A DNA stretch of 64,000 nucleotides from Toxonevra muliebris (taxonomy: Eukaryota > Arthropoda > Insecta > Diptera > Pallopteridae), in assembly GCA_963691655.1 (NCBI GenBank), contig OY829330.1:17190869-17254868 (forward strand), given 5' to 3'. Below the pieces are notes generated by a model. That model saw nothing but the letters and a program-made list of their open reading frames with translations, was not told where the DNA came from and ran no database searches. Positions 11,718 through 22,753 of the stretch are shown here, piece after piece (the stretch's first letter is position 1; each line of letters starts with the position of its first letter). The position numbers and the translations under genes are program-made.

Positions 11718-11795
11718 AAGTTTCGGTTTCGGCCGAATATTAGAAAAATGGCCGAAATTCGGTTTCGGCCGAAAAAGTCGGTTTCGGTCGGACAC
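11718..11795 (+). mobile_element. End fragment of the GTGTCCGACCGA-terminated element family
   Basis: The segment carries several copies of TTTCGGCCGAA and GGTTTCGG and stops in TCGGTCGGACAC at 11784-11795. That is the right terminus of the element at 22754-24496. The left part is missing. Confidence 0.65.
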
Positions 11796-12446
11796 TAGTT
11801 ATACCTACCCTACCCACATCACATATTGCCATACGTGTATATAAAATAAATATATATCGTATATCTTCTATATATTATGCATTTACGCCGATGCTACTTC
11901 AATAATTACAAAATTACAGCAAAAAAAAAAGAGCCCGTGCAAGTGATCGCTGCAAACGCATACAAAATCAAATGAATCGAACGCAGCAGTAATCTATGCT
12001 GCTTTGCCCTTTATGAATTCGTAAATAAAGAATGTATAACACAAAAACAAAGAAAAATGTACGAATACCAAAACAAAACGGGTACCAAAAATACGAAAAT
12101 CAAAACGTACTCAGTAGAAAGCTTATTTTCTCCATACATTTTGCTAAAGTATTTCAGATCTTCATTGTGACAGCAGAATATGAAAAAAAATAAAAGAAAA
12201 AATTTAAATTTGTGAAAACAGGATGCGCTACTCCGAAAACCGTGATTTTAAAGGATGTTTTACAATAGGTTTTTTGATACAACTAAACCGAAAGCCACCC
12301 TAGCGCCTAAAGTAACCATTTATCACTTTTTTACGATTTTTTAAATTCACCCGTTAGGATTTTCCAGATAGCGGTAATTTTTTAAAAATTAAAGTACATA
12401 GGATTGTAGTTAATTCAATTTAGTTTATTTAAAATACAAAAATTTT
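11796..12446. other. No gene recognised
   Basis: AT-rich, no motif. Confidence 0.5.
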
Positions 12447-13570
12447 TCAAATCGAGTTATATTTGAACTAGAAAATTAACTTTTAGTGAATCCATGCCGA
12501 GTACAATCAAGCTTACATTTGACAAATGTCGTCAAAAAATTGCATGAAAAAACAAAGCAGGAGTTGAAAAAATTGTCTTATCGTGGAAATTTGTATTCTT
12601 TATTTTCGTCTGTCAATTACAGTATTATATGTACAGGTTTCCCACGTACAACACGGCACTCGTATAGCACGATTTAGCTCTAACACGATTTGTTAATAGT
12701 GGAAATTCCCATATAACACGATGCCGAATGGCTGAATCCCTCGTATAACATGATTAGTGAAAATAATTTAGAAATTCAAATCGCTTTTTGAATTTGTTAA
12801 TAAGCTATTTAACTACAACTCTAATTTTTTTTGTTATATCATATTTATCAAATGCCAGTTCAGTCCGTGTTCTAGTTTATTGTCATTTTTGCTTTTTAAA
12901 TTCAAATTTTTTCTTTAAATGTTCCAATATATTTTCTGTTAAGTGCTTTTTATTAAAATTTTTTATATAAAATCAATATACTTACTTTCTGTTTTTTTAC
13001 TTTTTACAACCAAAAATAAAAACATTTTAGTTTATTTATAAAAGAGGGAAAATGTATCAAACCGTACAAAAAGTTAAAATATGCATAAAGCAAAATGAAT
13101 GCCCCTGAATGTGACAGTTCGAACGAGCACTTATCCCAAAAAGTTGTTTTTAAAACTCTTGGAACATAACCCTGTTTTTGTACTTCTTGCTTGTCCCGTA
13201 TAATACGATTTCATGTATAATACGGCAGATTTCTAAATTCTTGGAGTCTAACTCCGCTTTTTATACTGCTTCCTTGTTCCGTATAGCATTCGATTGGAAC
13301 CTAACTATCGTGTTATACGGGGGACACCTGTATTACATATTGATATAAATTAGCAATTTTGACGCAAGCGATTTAGTATCGAGAAAATGTTAAAAGTTAG
13401 TAGTTACTTCTTAATTGGTAAGTTTCATTAATTTAAGGCAATTTTTTCAACGCCTGCTTTGTTTTTTGCAATTTTTTGGCGACATTTGTCAAAGGTGAAC
13501 TTGATTGTACTCGACATGGGTTCACTAAAAGTTAATTTACCTGTTCAGGTATAACTCGATTTAAAAAATG
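12447..13570. repeat. Inverted repeat with ~135-bp arms around a MITE
   Basis: The arms 12447-12583 and 13437-13570 are reverse complements; both contain GAGTACAATCAAG, ACATTTGACAAATGTCG or its near match, and AACAAAGCAGG. The pogo-like MITE at 12634-13330 accounts for most of the interior, leaving about 155 bp of loop. A fold-back element or the long TIRs of a lost transposon are both possible. Confidence 0.8.
12634..13330. mobile_element. pogo/Tigger-like MITE (697 bp)
   Basis: The unit is flanked by TA (12632-12633 and 13331-13332). It begins CAGGTTTCCCACGTACAACA and ends with a sequence whose reverse complement begins CAGGTGTCCCCCGTATAACA. A TA target with CAG termini is the pattern of pogo/Tigger-type elements. 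Both ends carry internal repeats of CGTATARCACGAT type. No transposase is seen, so it is non-autonomous. Confidence 0.75.
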
Positions 13571-14210
13571 TTTGCGGGCACTCACAGTAGAAGTGAAACT
13601 TTGTTGTTTATTTGAAAATTATGAGAAAACATTTATAACAGATTCTGTTGAAGTTTTTGCAGTATTCTTCCCTCTATTTTGTTGTTGCTTTTCTTCTGTT
13701 GATACTCAACAGGAAAAAAGCACTCCAAAAGGCCTTTCGGAGTGTTGACAAGTCAGCTATAGGCGCTTCCTCTCCGTATGACACACCATTACGTTTTTAA
13801 CATTGCATGTCATTGGAAAAAAGCACTCCGTTTTACACTCCTTTTGTAGTGCTTCGAAAGACCTCTCCCGAGATCTTTGCGTCAGCAGTTCGTTCGCTTT
13901 TTTCCACAGCCCTGCTCTACAATTTTCTTCTTCTTCTTTTCGAAATGCTTCAAAATACCTCTCATGAAATCTTGGCGTCAGCAGTTTTGTTGTTTTAAAT
14001 TACGATGATTTTGTCGTCGATTGATTCGGAAACAATTGCTTTTCGGCAGCAAGTGTTCGTTAACAAAACAAAAACAACAAGTGCTGATCTTATACTCCTC
14101 AGGCGAGCTGCTGACAATCGGGCCCGTTGGGTACTCTCTACACTTATCGACACAAACACGGCGTAGTATACCCATATAAAACAAAAGAGTAAAGATCCGA
14201 TATATGCAAT
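13571..14210. repeat. Local direct duplications, no gene
   Basis: GAAAAAAGCACTCC occurs at about 13713 and 13816. A ~47-bp unit at about 13850 (ending GCGTCAGCAGTTCGTT) recurs at about 13943 (ending GCGTCAGCAGTTTTGTT). No product is recognised in the frames that cross this region. Confidence 0.55.
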
Positions 14211-14724
14211 CAAGCACACCAAATTTTGTTTTTTCAAAATCCGCTTAAATGAAGAATAAAACGCGCGTTTTCTTAAAAAAAGCGCTAAATTTTTTATTAT
14301 AAAAGTGCGAGAAAACTCAATACATTTAAACTTTTTCACTAATAAACGCACACATTTGCTACTTCTAGCCAATTAAAATTTCTTTGATTTTTCGAAGATT
14401 ATACGTATTCTCAACTTACAGCAGCTTACTTGCACGTGTAAACGCGGGGTAATTACAAAGCAGATGATTTTCGACGTTTTTTCATAAGGTAGTATTTTGG
14501 TTGCTGTCCATTGTTGAATTTTTATGTCGTAAAAAGAAGTAAAAAATTCAAATTTTTCGAATAAAATTTTGTTAGGATTATTCAGGAAATGGATTATTCA
14601 GCGGAGCATTTAGTTTCTTTTAAATTGAAAAAACGCGTTGAGCACTTTGCATTACTTTTTTTCAGTGCTTTAATTTTCAAAAAGCACTAAATTTAGCGAG
14701 AAAAGCGCTGAGTTGGCCACACTG
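14211..14724 (-). mobile_element. hAT-like MITE, related to 18100-19446
   Basis: Read on the minus strand it begins CAGTGTGGCCAACTCAGCGC and continues through TCGCTAAATTTAGTGC. It ends at 14211 with AATTTGGTGTGCTTG, matching the ends of the element at 18100-19446. The interior words GCGGAGCATTTAGT and TTTAGCGCTTTTTT are shared. No transposase is seen. The flanking octamers (TATGCAAT and GCAACTAT) do not form a clean duplication, so the superfamily call rests on the termini. Confidence 0.65.
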
Positions 14725-15821
14725 GCAACTATGTCGGCTCTCTCACTAAAGCACATGAATAAAACTGCGAGAAGTCGTATCTCTGCATGATTGTATGCAG
14801 CCGATCCCCATATCACTTCGTTCGCTAAACACTAACAACAGCATAGCTGCGTTTCTTATAAGCTTCGGATGAGAGCAACAACAACGGGACTTCCGTTGCA
14901 CAATGTTCGACTTACCCTCGCTAAAGAATTTCACCCCAAAAAAAAAAAAATTAAAAAAGAATACTGATTTCGATACTTTACATAAATATTATTTAGATAA
15001 AATTTGATGGGATATCTGAAAAAAAATCAATCGTAGCTCCTTGTTTCTAGAGGAAAACAGAGAAAAATAAAAAAATTTACGTGTGTAACTACACGTTTTC
15101 ATTTATTTAAACTCAGTTTATTTCATCAAATGTTACTCCCTTAGAAGTAATTATCCTATTCAAAATAGGATATTAAGTAAAACGTAAAAACTAATAATGT
15201 CCCAATATCTACCGTCAAAATAACTTATTATTATATATGTTCATTACATTATTGGGTGGAGCTCTAGAACCCAATATATGCAAGAATTGTAAAAAAAATG
15301 GTTTAATAATAAAAATTCCTTTGAACACTAATATATGACTACTTGTCCAGTGACAGGAAAAGTGAACATTTTGAGTGTCTCAATGCCCGGACCCGTTTTA
15401 GAAGTTAAATTTAAGATATTATATTCATAATATATATAAGCTTTTGACACAATTGTGTAATCATTTCATTTATGTGTGAACAAAATATCATTTATAACTG
15501 CAAGGTGTAATTAACATATTAACATTGAAAACTTTGTAAAAACCTCTGGTAATGAACCACATAAATCGATAAAATATGAGAAAATTGTTTGTATTTCTAG
15601 CAAAGATTCTGGAAAAAGTAAATATTTTTCCCTAGGACAAGCCAGAGTTAACTTTGCTAATATATATTTAAATAAATACACATTTAGTAAAATCTCTCTT
15701 TTTTTTATTATTTATTTACAGTACTGTACATCAAGATGATAACACAGTGCAACAAAAATGCGCGAAATTTTTAACGGTTTTATAGTAATTTACGGTCGCT
15801 CCAGTTTTTGTCTATCACATC
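14725..15821. other. No gene recognised
   Basis: AT-rich, with a poly-A stretch at 14938-14950. No motif is seen. Confidence 0.5.
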
Positions 15822-16110
15822 TAGTTCTCCCACAATATGGACCTGAAGTCGGAAAAATGGGTTCTTCAGGGGCTGTTAAGAATTTTTTTATTTCAACAGA
15901 TACGAATTTGATGTCTGAAGCAAAGTTGTTAAGCACAAAGAGATAAACAATATTTAAGCACACAGTTTTCCTCCATCTCTTACCCTTTCTCTTGAAAATG
16001 GGGGTTTAAGCCCCCTTTTTTAATAAATGGCCGATAAAACAGAAACCGTTGAGGAAACGATTATACTGTTTTCGGAGAAAATGTTTCTTGTAAAAAATTA
16101 TAAGGGGTCC
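15822..16110 (+). repeat. Dispersed ~280-bp repeat (direct copy at 35692-35960)
   Basis: Words in common, in the same order, include GAAGTCGGAAAAATGGG, AATTTGATG, CTCTTGAAAATGGGG and TTGAGGAAAC. The copies diverge by substitutions and small indels. No coding motif or termini are identified. Confidence 0.7.
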
Positions 16111-17958
16111 CAGAACACCCGAATAATCTACGATGTACACTTTTTCCAGAATAATGTAAAAACCGAATTTTTTGCATTGCAATAGACCCACTCACACTAC
16201 GTAAGTAAATAATGGAATCGTTTGTTGTTGTAACTACATTAGGCTACCGTGTGGAACCAAAAAAAATTTAAAAAAAAAAAATTAATTGATTTAAAAAAAA
16301 ATTTGGGATTGAACCACAGTCAAAAAAATATAGTAAATACTCTGGAAAAAGTAAGATATTTACTACAAAAAATCCTCTTTCTTTTATAAAACTAAAACGC
16401 CAAAAACACAAATTTAAGGATTTTACCTTGTAAAAATCGTTAAATATGACTGCGCCATAAATTGTTTTCAGAAACTAAGCAAATAAATGAAGCCTTTTTG
16501 GGTTAATGGCGATTTAATCACAAGAAATGTAGCTACATACTGGAAAAAGTGGCAGGATTCTTATGTACGCTTTCGAAAAGATATTCGCTAAAATTTAAAG
16601 TGTCCGGACTTAGGTAGTGTCCGCAAATAAGGCACTTTACATTAATGCGAATCCAGCATTGTGATTAATGATGATAACCGTAAAGATAACCGTTAAATAT
16701 ATGACTATTATGTCTTTGGTGACCCCTAGTGAAATTTTGCTGCCAAATACTTTTGTGGAATATTTTAATCCTTAAATGTCACTTCGAAAGGACTTTTCAG
16801 GTTTTTATTAAAAAAGGGGCCATAAAAAGAAAAGTTAAAGGGCTAAAATGTTCTACAGAAATGATCCTCGTAAAATTCTACTATAAAACTTCCCTAATAA
16901 GATTTTTCTCAGATTTTTCATCAGACAAAAAAATGGAACCTGAGACATGCTGGACTATGAGCATATTTAACAAAAATGATCTATACATCATGCCCTTTCA
17001 GGACTATAGGGTGGCTATTCTGTTGCAGCCAGAAAGTATTTATTTGTTGGACTCTGTTATTAATTTGATAGCACATATCTCAAGCACCATAAAATGAAAA
17101 ACTGCCATTACCATTGACTTCAGCGTCCACGAGTTAGATAGATATGATATATTTATAATGCTTTTACCATAAGAAAAATGGGAAGTCATTAAAAAGCTCT
17201 AACATTTTTGAATTTTTCATACGTTTTTATTGAGGTTTAAGGAGAATAAGTTAAAATAAAATGTTAACCCATTTCGAACTCAGTCTGGCATTTTCAGTGT
17301 TTAACCTACATTTTTAAGTCTACAAATAAACAAATTTAAAAATATAAAAAGGTACTTCCAGAGTTATTCACATATCCTTGAAAAATTTGTTCCTGAAATT
17401 AATTTATTTTTATTGGTTTCTTAAAGTCCTTCGTATTACAACTTCAACGAGCTACATATTGTTAAATTGCCATTCATACAACGTAAGTTATGAGTTCTTG
17501 AAAATGACTCTTTGGCACATGTTCGAAACCACGGAAACACGTAAACCATAAGAGATAATAAAAAAAGAAGTTCATATTCTTAAATCCTAAGATTTTCTCT
17601 GTCAGCTCACAAAAAATTATCAAGTTTCAAGGAGTGTCAGATACCGTTTTCTTATTTTTTAATCAAAACTTGCTGGAATTACCCATGTATGAAATCGTAG
17701 GGTACGTTTGTAATCGTGTAACTTCTGAACGACTTCACTGATTGATATAGTTCTGAAAGTTAAATACTTTTAAAAATGTCAATTTTGATGTCTCATTTTG
17801 AAATCAATGATTTTTTTCCAAATTCAATGTACGGATTTAAGCTTGAATTGTCATTACCATTGTTCAATTTTAAACATAAAGTACTTCATTCTTCTTCATT
17901 TAAATAAACTCAATTCGCGCTTCTTCGCAGAAAAGGCAGAACAACGACCAGCTAGTTC
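16111..17958. other. No gene recognised; holds an unmatched 122-codon frame
   Basis: The open frame at 16729-17097 (plus) starts inside AT-rich sequence, has no recognisable domain and no clear composition shift. I do not call it a gene. Confidence 0.4.
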
Positions 17959-18099
17959 GTATATACTAGAGGTCTGCAACGAATAACTTTTCGCTGCACA
18001 TGTGAAGTTCGAATTCGGATTTAGTGCATACACATACTCTCTGTCTCATAGCACAAGCAGTAAAGTGAAGTATATGTTTGTTTTTCAAATACCAATGAG

Positions 18100-19446
18100 C
18101 AGTATGGCCAACTCAGCGCTTTTCCCGCTAAATTTAGTGCTTTTGAAAATTAAGACGCGGAAAAAAGTGGTTTAGCGATCAGCGGGTTTTTTAACGTGTT
18201 TTTTCAATTTAAAAGACACTAAATGCTCCGCTAAATAATCCTAACAACATTTTTTTATCGAAACAATGAGCAATGAACTTATTTAAAATCAAAGTTTATA
18301 ACCGTAAGTCACTCAATTCAAAAAATTCTTTACTTCATAAAAAAATGGATTAAAAGACGAAAATTCATTTTGTGAAAACTACAAAATAAATTTTTGTATA
18401 AACAGCACTAGTGTTTATAATGCTTCTGAATTTAGATTAAAGAGTGTGTTATGGCCAGAAGAAGCTGATAGTAATGAAGAGAATATAGACTTCGATTGCA
18501 TAATTTAAAAATGCTGTGAATTAAAAACTTTAAAAATACATGCATTTAATTAATTTTCTTTCTAATACAGCAGAATCCCACTAATTCGTAATCGCAAGGG
18601 ACCAGCAATTTTTTACGAATTATAGAGGTTTTCGATTTAAAGAGATTTCGATTTAACTCTTTCACCCCCGAGTTTTTCCTTAAACTCTTTGTTGAGTTTT
18701 TTCAATATTTTATGCAAATAATAAATTTAAAAGAATAATATGTCCAGGACTCTTAATCCTTGTGTTTTCCAATGGGGCATAATGTCTGCTATAACCTCTG
18801 TAACCAGGAATTATAGCAAAGCCAATTTACGACGATGACACTGCATTTATACAATCCACTCATTGACAGCCAGCATCCGTATTTTAAAGAAAACTCAAAT
18901 AAAATGGAAACCGTATCTCCCATTTTACATTATTGGGATATACGTTAACGAGGTTAAAATAAGAAAAATACGAATTAGAGGTTTTATAGTTTAAGGTTCT
19001 TTTCGCGTGTCTTGTCAACCACGAAAAACACAAAAAATTCCTTAAAAAAAGTGAACGTAGCTATCTACAATGATTGATTTTTTTTCGAATCATAGTTCCA
19101 TAGAATTTTGCTTTGCATTACGAATTATAAGAGGTTGTCAACAACCAATTTCGATTTATAAGAGGTTAAACAGACCTTGTATTGAAAAAAAATACGAATT
19201 AGCGAGGGGACCAAAATGTGTAGAATTTTTGCGAATTAAAGCGATTTTTTCCAGGGACCAGCAGTTTGTTACGAATTATTGAGATTTTCGAATTAACGGG
19301 TACGAATTATCGCGATTCTACTGTGCATAAAAAATTTATGTAATAATTTTATATTTTATAATGAAAAAATTTAGCGCTTTTTTAATGAAAATATGCATTT
19401 TTTCTTCATTTTAGCGGATTTTGAAAAGCAAAAGTTGGCCTCACTG
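18100..19446 (+). mobile_element. hAT-like element with nested pogo-like MITE
   Basis: It begins CAGTATGGCCAACTCAGCGC and ends with AGTTGGCCTCACTG. Internal words (CGCTAAATTTAGTGC, TTTAGCGCTTTTTT) are shared with the 14211-14724 copy. Without the MITE at 18568-19323 the element would be about 590 bp, close to the 514 bp of that copy. The flanking octamers do not match, so the original duplication is lost or was never present. Confidence 0.7.
18568..19323. mobile_element. pogo/Tigger-like MITE (756 bp)
   Basis: TA precedes CAGCAGAATCCCACTAATTC. The other end, read in reverse complement, is CAGTAGAATCGCGATAATTC, followed by TG where TA is expected. Multiple ACGAATTAT words occur near both ends, as subterminal repeats. 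No transposase motif is seen. It splits the hAT-like element and is therefore younger. Confidence 0.75.
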
Positions 19447-19727
19447 TACATGGGTATTTAAATAAACACAAAAGGTCTCAAAATATACTATAGGATGTAT
19501 GCTAAATGGTGTCTTTTTACTTTTTATAGGAAATATAGATTCACACACAATGATCTGGCTACAGTTGGAGCGTATTACAGAGATGAGCATATTTATATTT
19601 TTTTTATCGATTTCAGTTTTTTGTTGAAACTGGAAAACCGAAGTGTTTTTATGTAAGAGGAAGTGACGAAGTGTCGGGCTTGAAAGTGAAGTGAAAAAGC
19701 TTAATTGAAGTGACAGCGACAGCACTG
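19447..19727 (-). mobile_element. Fragment of the hAT-like family present at 41340-41988
   Basis: On the minus strand it starts CAGTGCTGTCGCTGTCACTT at 19727 and runs for ~280 bp with high similarity to 41340-41590, then stops exactly at the end of the 18100-19446 element. The other half of the family member is missing. Confidence 0.75.
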
Positions 19728-20615
19728 GCGTGCACTTTTGCTGTCGCGGCATACTCGACATGATCGTTCTCGGTATGTTCGAATAAGAGAAAAAGAGGAA
19801 CATGTCAAGCCATGATCGCGATTCGAAAATTATTTTTTGATTGCAAATAAAACTTGAGCACCAGGCGCACCTTTCTACATAATTTTAAATGTCAGAGGTG
19901 AAAAATAACTAAGAAAATGAGTGGTGAATTTTATCATTTCATATGTTTACATATACGCGTGATTGCAGAATCATCGTAAGCGACACTTTGAGCACAACCA
20001 GCTTTATCATGTGAAGCTATAACAGTTTTCTTGAGCTAAAAAAATAACTGTTAATAGTTTTTTTACTTTTACGCAGTTACATTTGTCAGCAGAACTTCTA
20101 TTTAATAATATATTTTGGTAAAATTGTTAATTTTGGAAGAAAAAAAAAGTTAAGTAAATCATGGCGCAAAGGTATGATAACTTTAAAGATTTATTAAATT
20201 GTTGCCAAAATGCAATATTTTATAGTAAAATTTACCAAAAAACGTCAAATGCAATTTGTGTGAAAAGTTTAAGCACATGTACAGAGAAGAAGGAGAAGAT
20301 CATATTAGAAAGAAATGATTTACGAATATCATATTTTGGATAAAGAAAATTTCAAAAAGCTTTTTTTGATTGATCAATCAAAAAGCAAAGGAAAAAACTC
20401 AAAATTTTGAATTTTAATAATTAGTTTTTGATTAAGAACTCTAATTTCAATTAGCTCCTTATTCAGAGCATTTCTTTGTGACTACATTAGACACATTTTT
20501 ATAGAAATTCTAATTTTTAGCCATTCATAGTCATACGAACGAGACAAGTTGCAAAAATTAAAAAGAAAAATTATTTATCGTAAACGCCTCAATACTTCAT
20601 ACTTCACACCAAATT
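19728..20615. other. Interior of the 4.1-kb hAT element; no coding motif
   Basis: Only short frames are present, for example the 60-codon frame at 20161-20343 starting MAQRYDNFKDLLNCCQNA. It could be the remnant of an N-terminus but is not recognisable. Confidence 0.4.
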
Positions 20616-20823
20616 CATGATAGCGAAAAATATCGTAAGCGCCATAAGTTACGCACAGATTTCTAAAAACAAAATTATTTTTTCATCGTTCGATAAATAG
20701 ATATAAATAATTTATCTTTGGATACAACATTACGGTATTTTTTAAACCGTTTAAAAGAAAAACACAAAAAAGCGTCTTCTGATAAATTATGAATTTGTCG
20801 CTTACGATAAATTGGCTATCATG
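20616..20823. mobile_element. Small TIR element (208 bp)
   Basis: Inverted arms lie at 20616-20642 (CATGATAGCG then TATCGTAAGCG) and 20798-20823 (CGCTTACGATAAATT then GGCTATCATG). The interior has no coding content. No clear duplication is visible, so the superfamily is unknown. Confidence 0.55.
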
Positions 20824-20832
20824 GCTCGATGT

Positions 20833-21905
20833 CACGGTTGCCACTTACTCATTTCATTTTGTACCAATATTTACAAAAAATGTACCAAATCGGGGGAAAA
20901 TGTACCAATATAGTAAATAACATTAAATGTTATTTATTAAGGATGTAGTCTGGTGTTCGAGTTTCAAAAAATCAATTTTTTTTTTTTAATGTGTTTCGAA
21001 AGTACAATACAATTTCAGACCAAATCTCAAAATATTAACGAAGTTATAGCTCATAGTCGAGAGCGCCTGTTGTGAAAACTTTATCTGTTGTTAAAGCTTA
21101 AAAAGCGTTTTTCTCGAAACAATGTTTTTTTGACCGGCTCAGGGGTCTGAGAGAATTCTATAGAAGCGATTGGGCTTAACTTTTAATGTGTTATTTTACA
21201 CGCCAATGGTTCTCGCTGGTAGTAGAATTGTTTATTTTTAATCATTATTTCCTATTTTTTACAAAGATTTTCAACAAAAAATAACGCGATTTAAAAAAAA
21301 AAAAAAAATTGGAAGTCCGCCATTTTGCTATTTTTTATTCCAAATGTTTAAATATACTACCTGCTAGAATGACAAATCTACAGAACAATAATCTAATTAA
21401 ATTTTTTGTTTAAGAAGACTTCAAGTACTGTAATCACCTCGGCCAGCCCCACACCTTTTTTAGGTGCCCATTTTGGACGTAAAAAAAACTATAAAAATAT
21501 CGTAAAATAAACTACAAAAAATTTTTTTTTGTATAGTTTAAGATGTCAATAATAACATATAAAAAAATGGAATGATCGCATTTTATTTTATTATAATAAA
21601 AAAACTCGCGAAATAACCTTAAAAATTAGGCCGGAACACCAGACTACATCCTTAATAAAAAGTAACACACTAATTGAAATATATTTTGTATTTTAAAAAT
21701 GGTTTTATATATTTTTTATATTTAAATTTTAACTTTTTCAACAAAAAATATTTTGAACATAAGTTTACAATTCTTATTTATTATAAAAGCTAACTTTGCC
21801 TACAGAATGTACCAAATTTTAAAAATATGCACCAATGTACCAAACGCAGAAAAATAGAAAAAAATGTACCAGTTTTGGTAGAACTGTACCAAAGTGGCAA
21901 CCGTG
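20833..21905. mobile_element. hAT-type element with 8-bp TSD (1,073 bp, nested insert)
   Basis: The octamer CTCGATGT at 20825-20832 is repeated exactly at 21906-21913. The termini are CACGGTTGCCACTT and its perfect reverse complement (AAGTGGCAACCGTG). The subterminal word TGTACCAA recurs at both ends, at least six times in total, as in hAT binding sites. After removal of the nested 20937-21660 unit only ~350 bp would remain, so this is a non-autonomous element. Confidence 0.85.
20937..21660. mobile_element. TIR element nested in the hAT element
   Basis: AAGGATGTAGTCTGGTGTTC at about 20940-20959 is exactly mirrored at about 21634-21653. The symmetry extends outward as TTATTAAGG on the left and CCTTAATAA on the right, so a TTAA target is possible. 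The interior is non-coding, with a homopolymer A run at 21292-21307. The word TTGACCGGCTCAGGGG lies near 21130. Confidence 0.75.
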
Positions 21906-22097
21906 CTCGATGTATTCGTTGACAGCGAGTACAGCCGAATAACAACTAGTACTTATTCGACGATTTTGTTGTTCTCTAAAATATGTATCTTTTTTTTGTG
22001 GTACTTCGAATAAGTGTACTTACTTCTAAAGTACACGTGTACTCTGCAAATACAAATGGATTTGTGCAGACCTCTAGTATATACATTATTGATCTCA

Positions 22098-22240
22098 TTT
22101 TTCAATTATTATTAATTGCTTTATTATTTTGAGTTGTCGAATTGATGAAATTTTTCTGGGCTCGAACCAGTGGCTGAAACTCCATATCGTAACTGTCCAT
22201 CAAAGCGCTTACTAAATGAGCTACCCAAGCAAACCTACTT
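22098..22240 (-). mobile_element. tRNA-like SINE unit
   Basis: On the minus strand, 22236-22150 reads GGGTAGCTCATTTAGTAAGC (box A-like) and later CTGGTTCGAGCCC (box B-like) at tRNA-like spacing. It is followed by an AATAATAA tail at 22136-22098, typical of a SINE. The tRNA-like part does not fold into a clean cloverleaf by eye, so I read it as a retroposed derivative rather than a tRNA gene. It lies in reverse orientation just downstream of the 4.1-kb hAT element. Confidence 0.6.
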
Positions 22241-22753
22241 GCGTTGAAATTTGTATCTTTTATTCTTGTAATGTTTGCTGCACTAGTTACTTGCTCTTGA
22301 CAATAGAAGAATGAGTAAGACATAAAAAAATTAAATATTTCAATCATGTTATCTTTATTTATCATTATTTCTAAAAATAGATACATCGGCATTTGTCGCT
22401 CCCTCACGCAGTCCGTAGGCAAGCCCCTTGCAAATGGTGGGTAAGAAAAGTGGAGACCGTGTGGGGATTTTCGAAGGCTTAACATCGTTACAGAGCCAGG
22501 CCGTTACCCGATTCCACACTTCACACAAGCGTTGCATGGTTGCAAAGATTTTTCAACAATTGACTTGCGCCGTGCAAATTATTATTGTGGACTTAAGCCA
22601 TGAAGAAATAAAATAGTTCCTTTTTATTATGTATTTATTTAAAAAAGGGACTCAACCGTTTAAGTTCAGTTGAATCTTAAGACTGATTTATTAATTTACA
22701 TTTATGCTTAAAACTAAAAATCTTATCCTATGATGCTCTTGTTATGTATATTA
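22241..22753. other. No gene recognised
   Basis: Slightly more GC-rich than its surroundings at 22390-22600 but without a recognisable product. It may be part of the SINE or of an older insertion. Confidence 0.35.

Larger units (their letters stand above)
17967..22076. mobile_element. Large hAT-type element with nested insertions (4.1 kb)
   Basis: The octamer GTATATAC lies at 17959-17966 and 22077-22084. Between them the termini are TAGAGGTCTGCA (17967-17978) and its exact reverse complement (22065-22076). An 8-bp duplication with a TAG start is the hAT signature. No intact transposase is found. The interior is a stack of later insertions: 18100-19446 (holding 18568-19323), probably 19447-19727, 20616-20823 and 20833-21905 (holding 20937-21660). 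About 1.1 kb at 19728-20832 and 150 bp at 21914-22064 may be original. The TSD octamer is palindromic, which slightly weakens its value. Confidence 0.8.

Noticed and set aside
13995..14372. 125-codon minus-strand frame
   Set aside because: It runs through the terminus of the hAT-like MITE at 14211 and has no recognisable domain.
16729..17097. 122-codon open frame
   Set aside because: No domain, no coding composition, no splice context; the length is expected by chance in this much AT-rich sequence.
19441..19803. 120-codon minus-strand frame
   Set aside because: It coincides with the non-autonomous hAT-like fragment, and the related copy at 41340 does not keep the frame.
22102..22485. 127-codon minus-strand frame
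   Set aside because: It overlaps a tRNA-like SINE unit and its tail and contains no protein motif.
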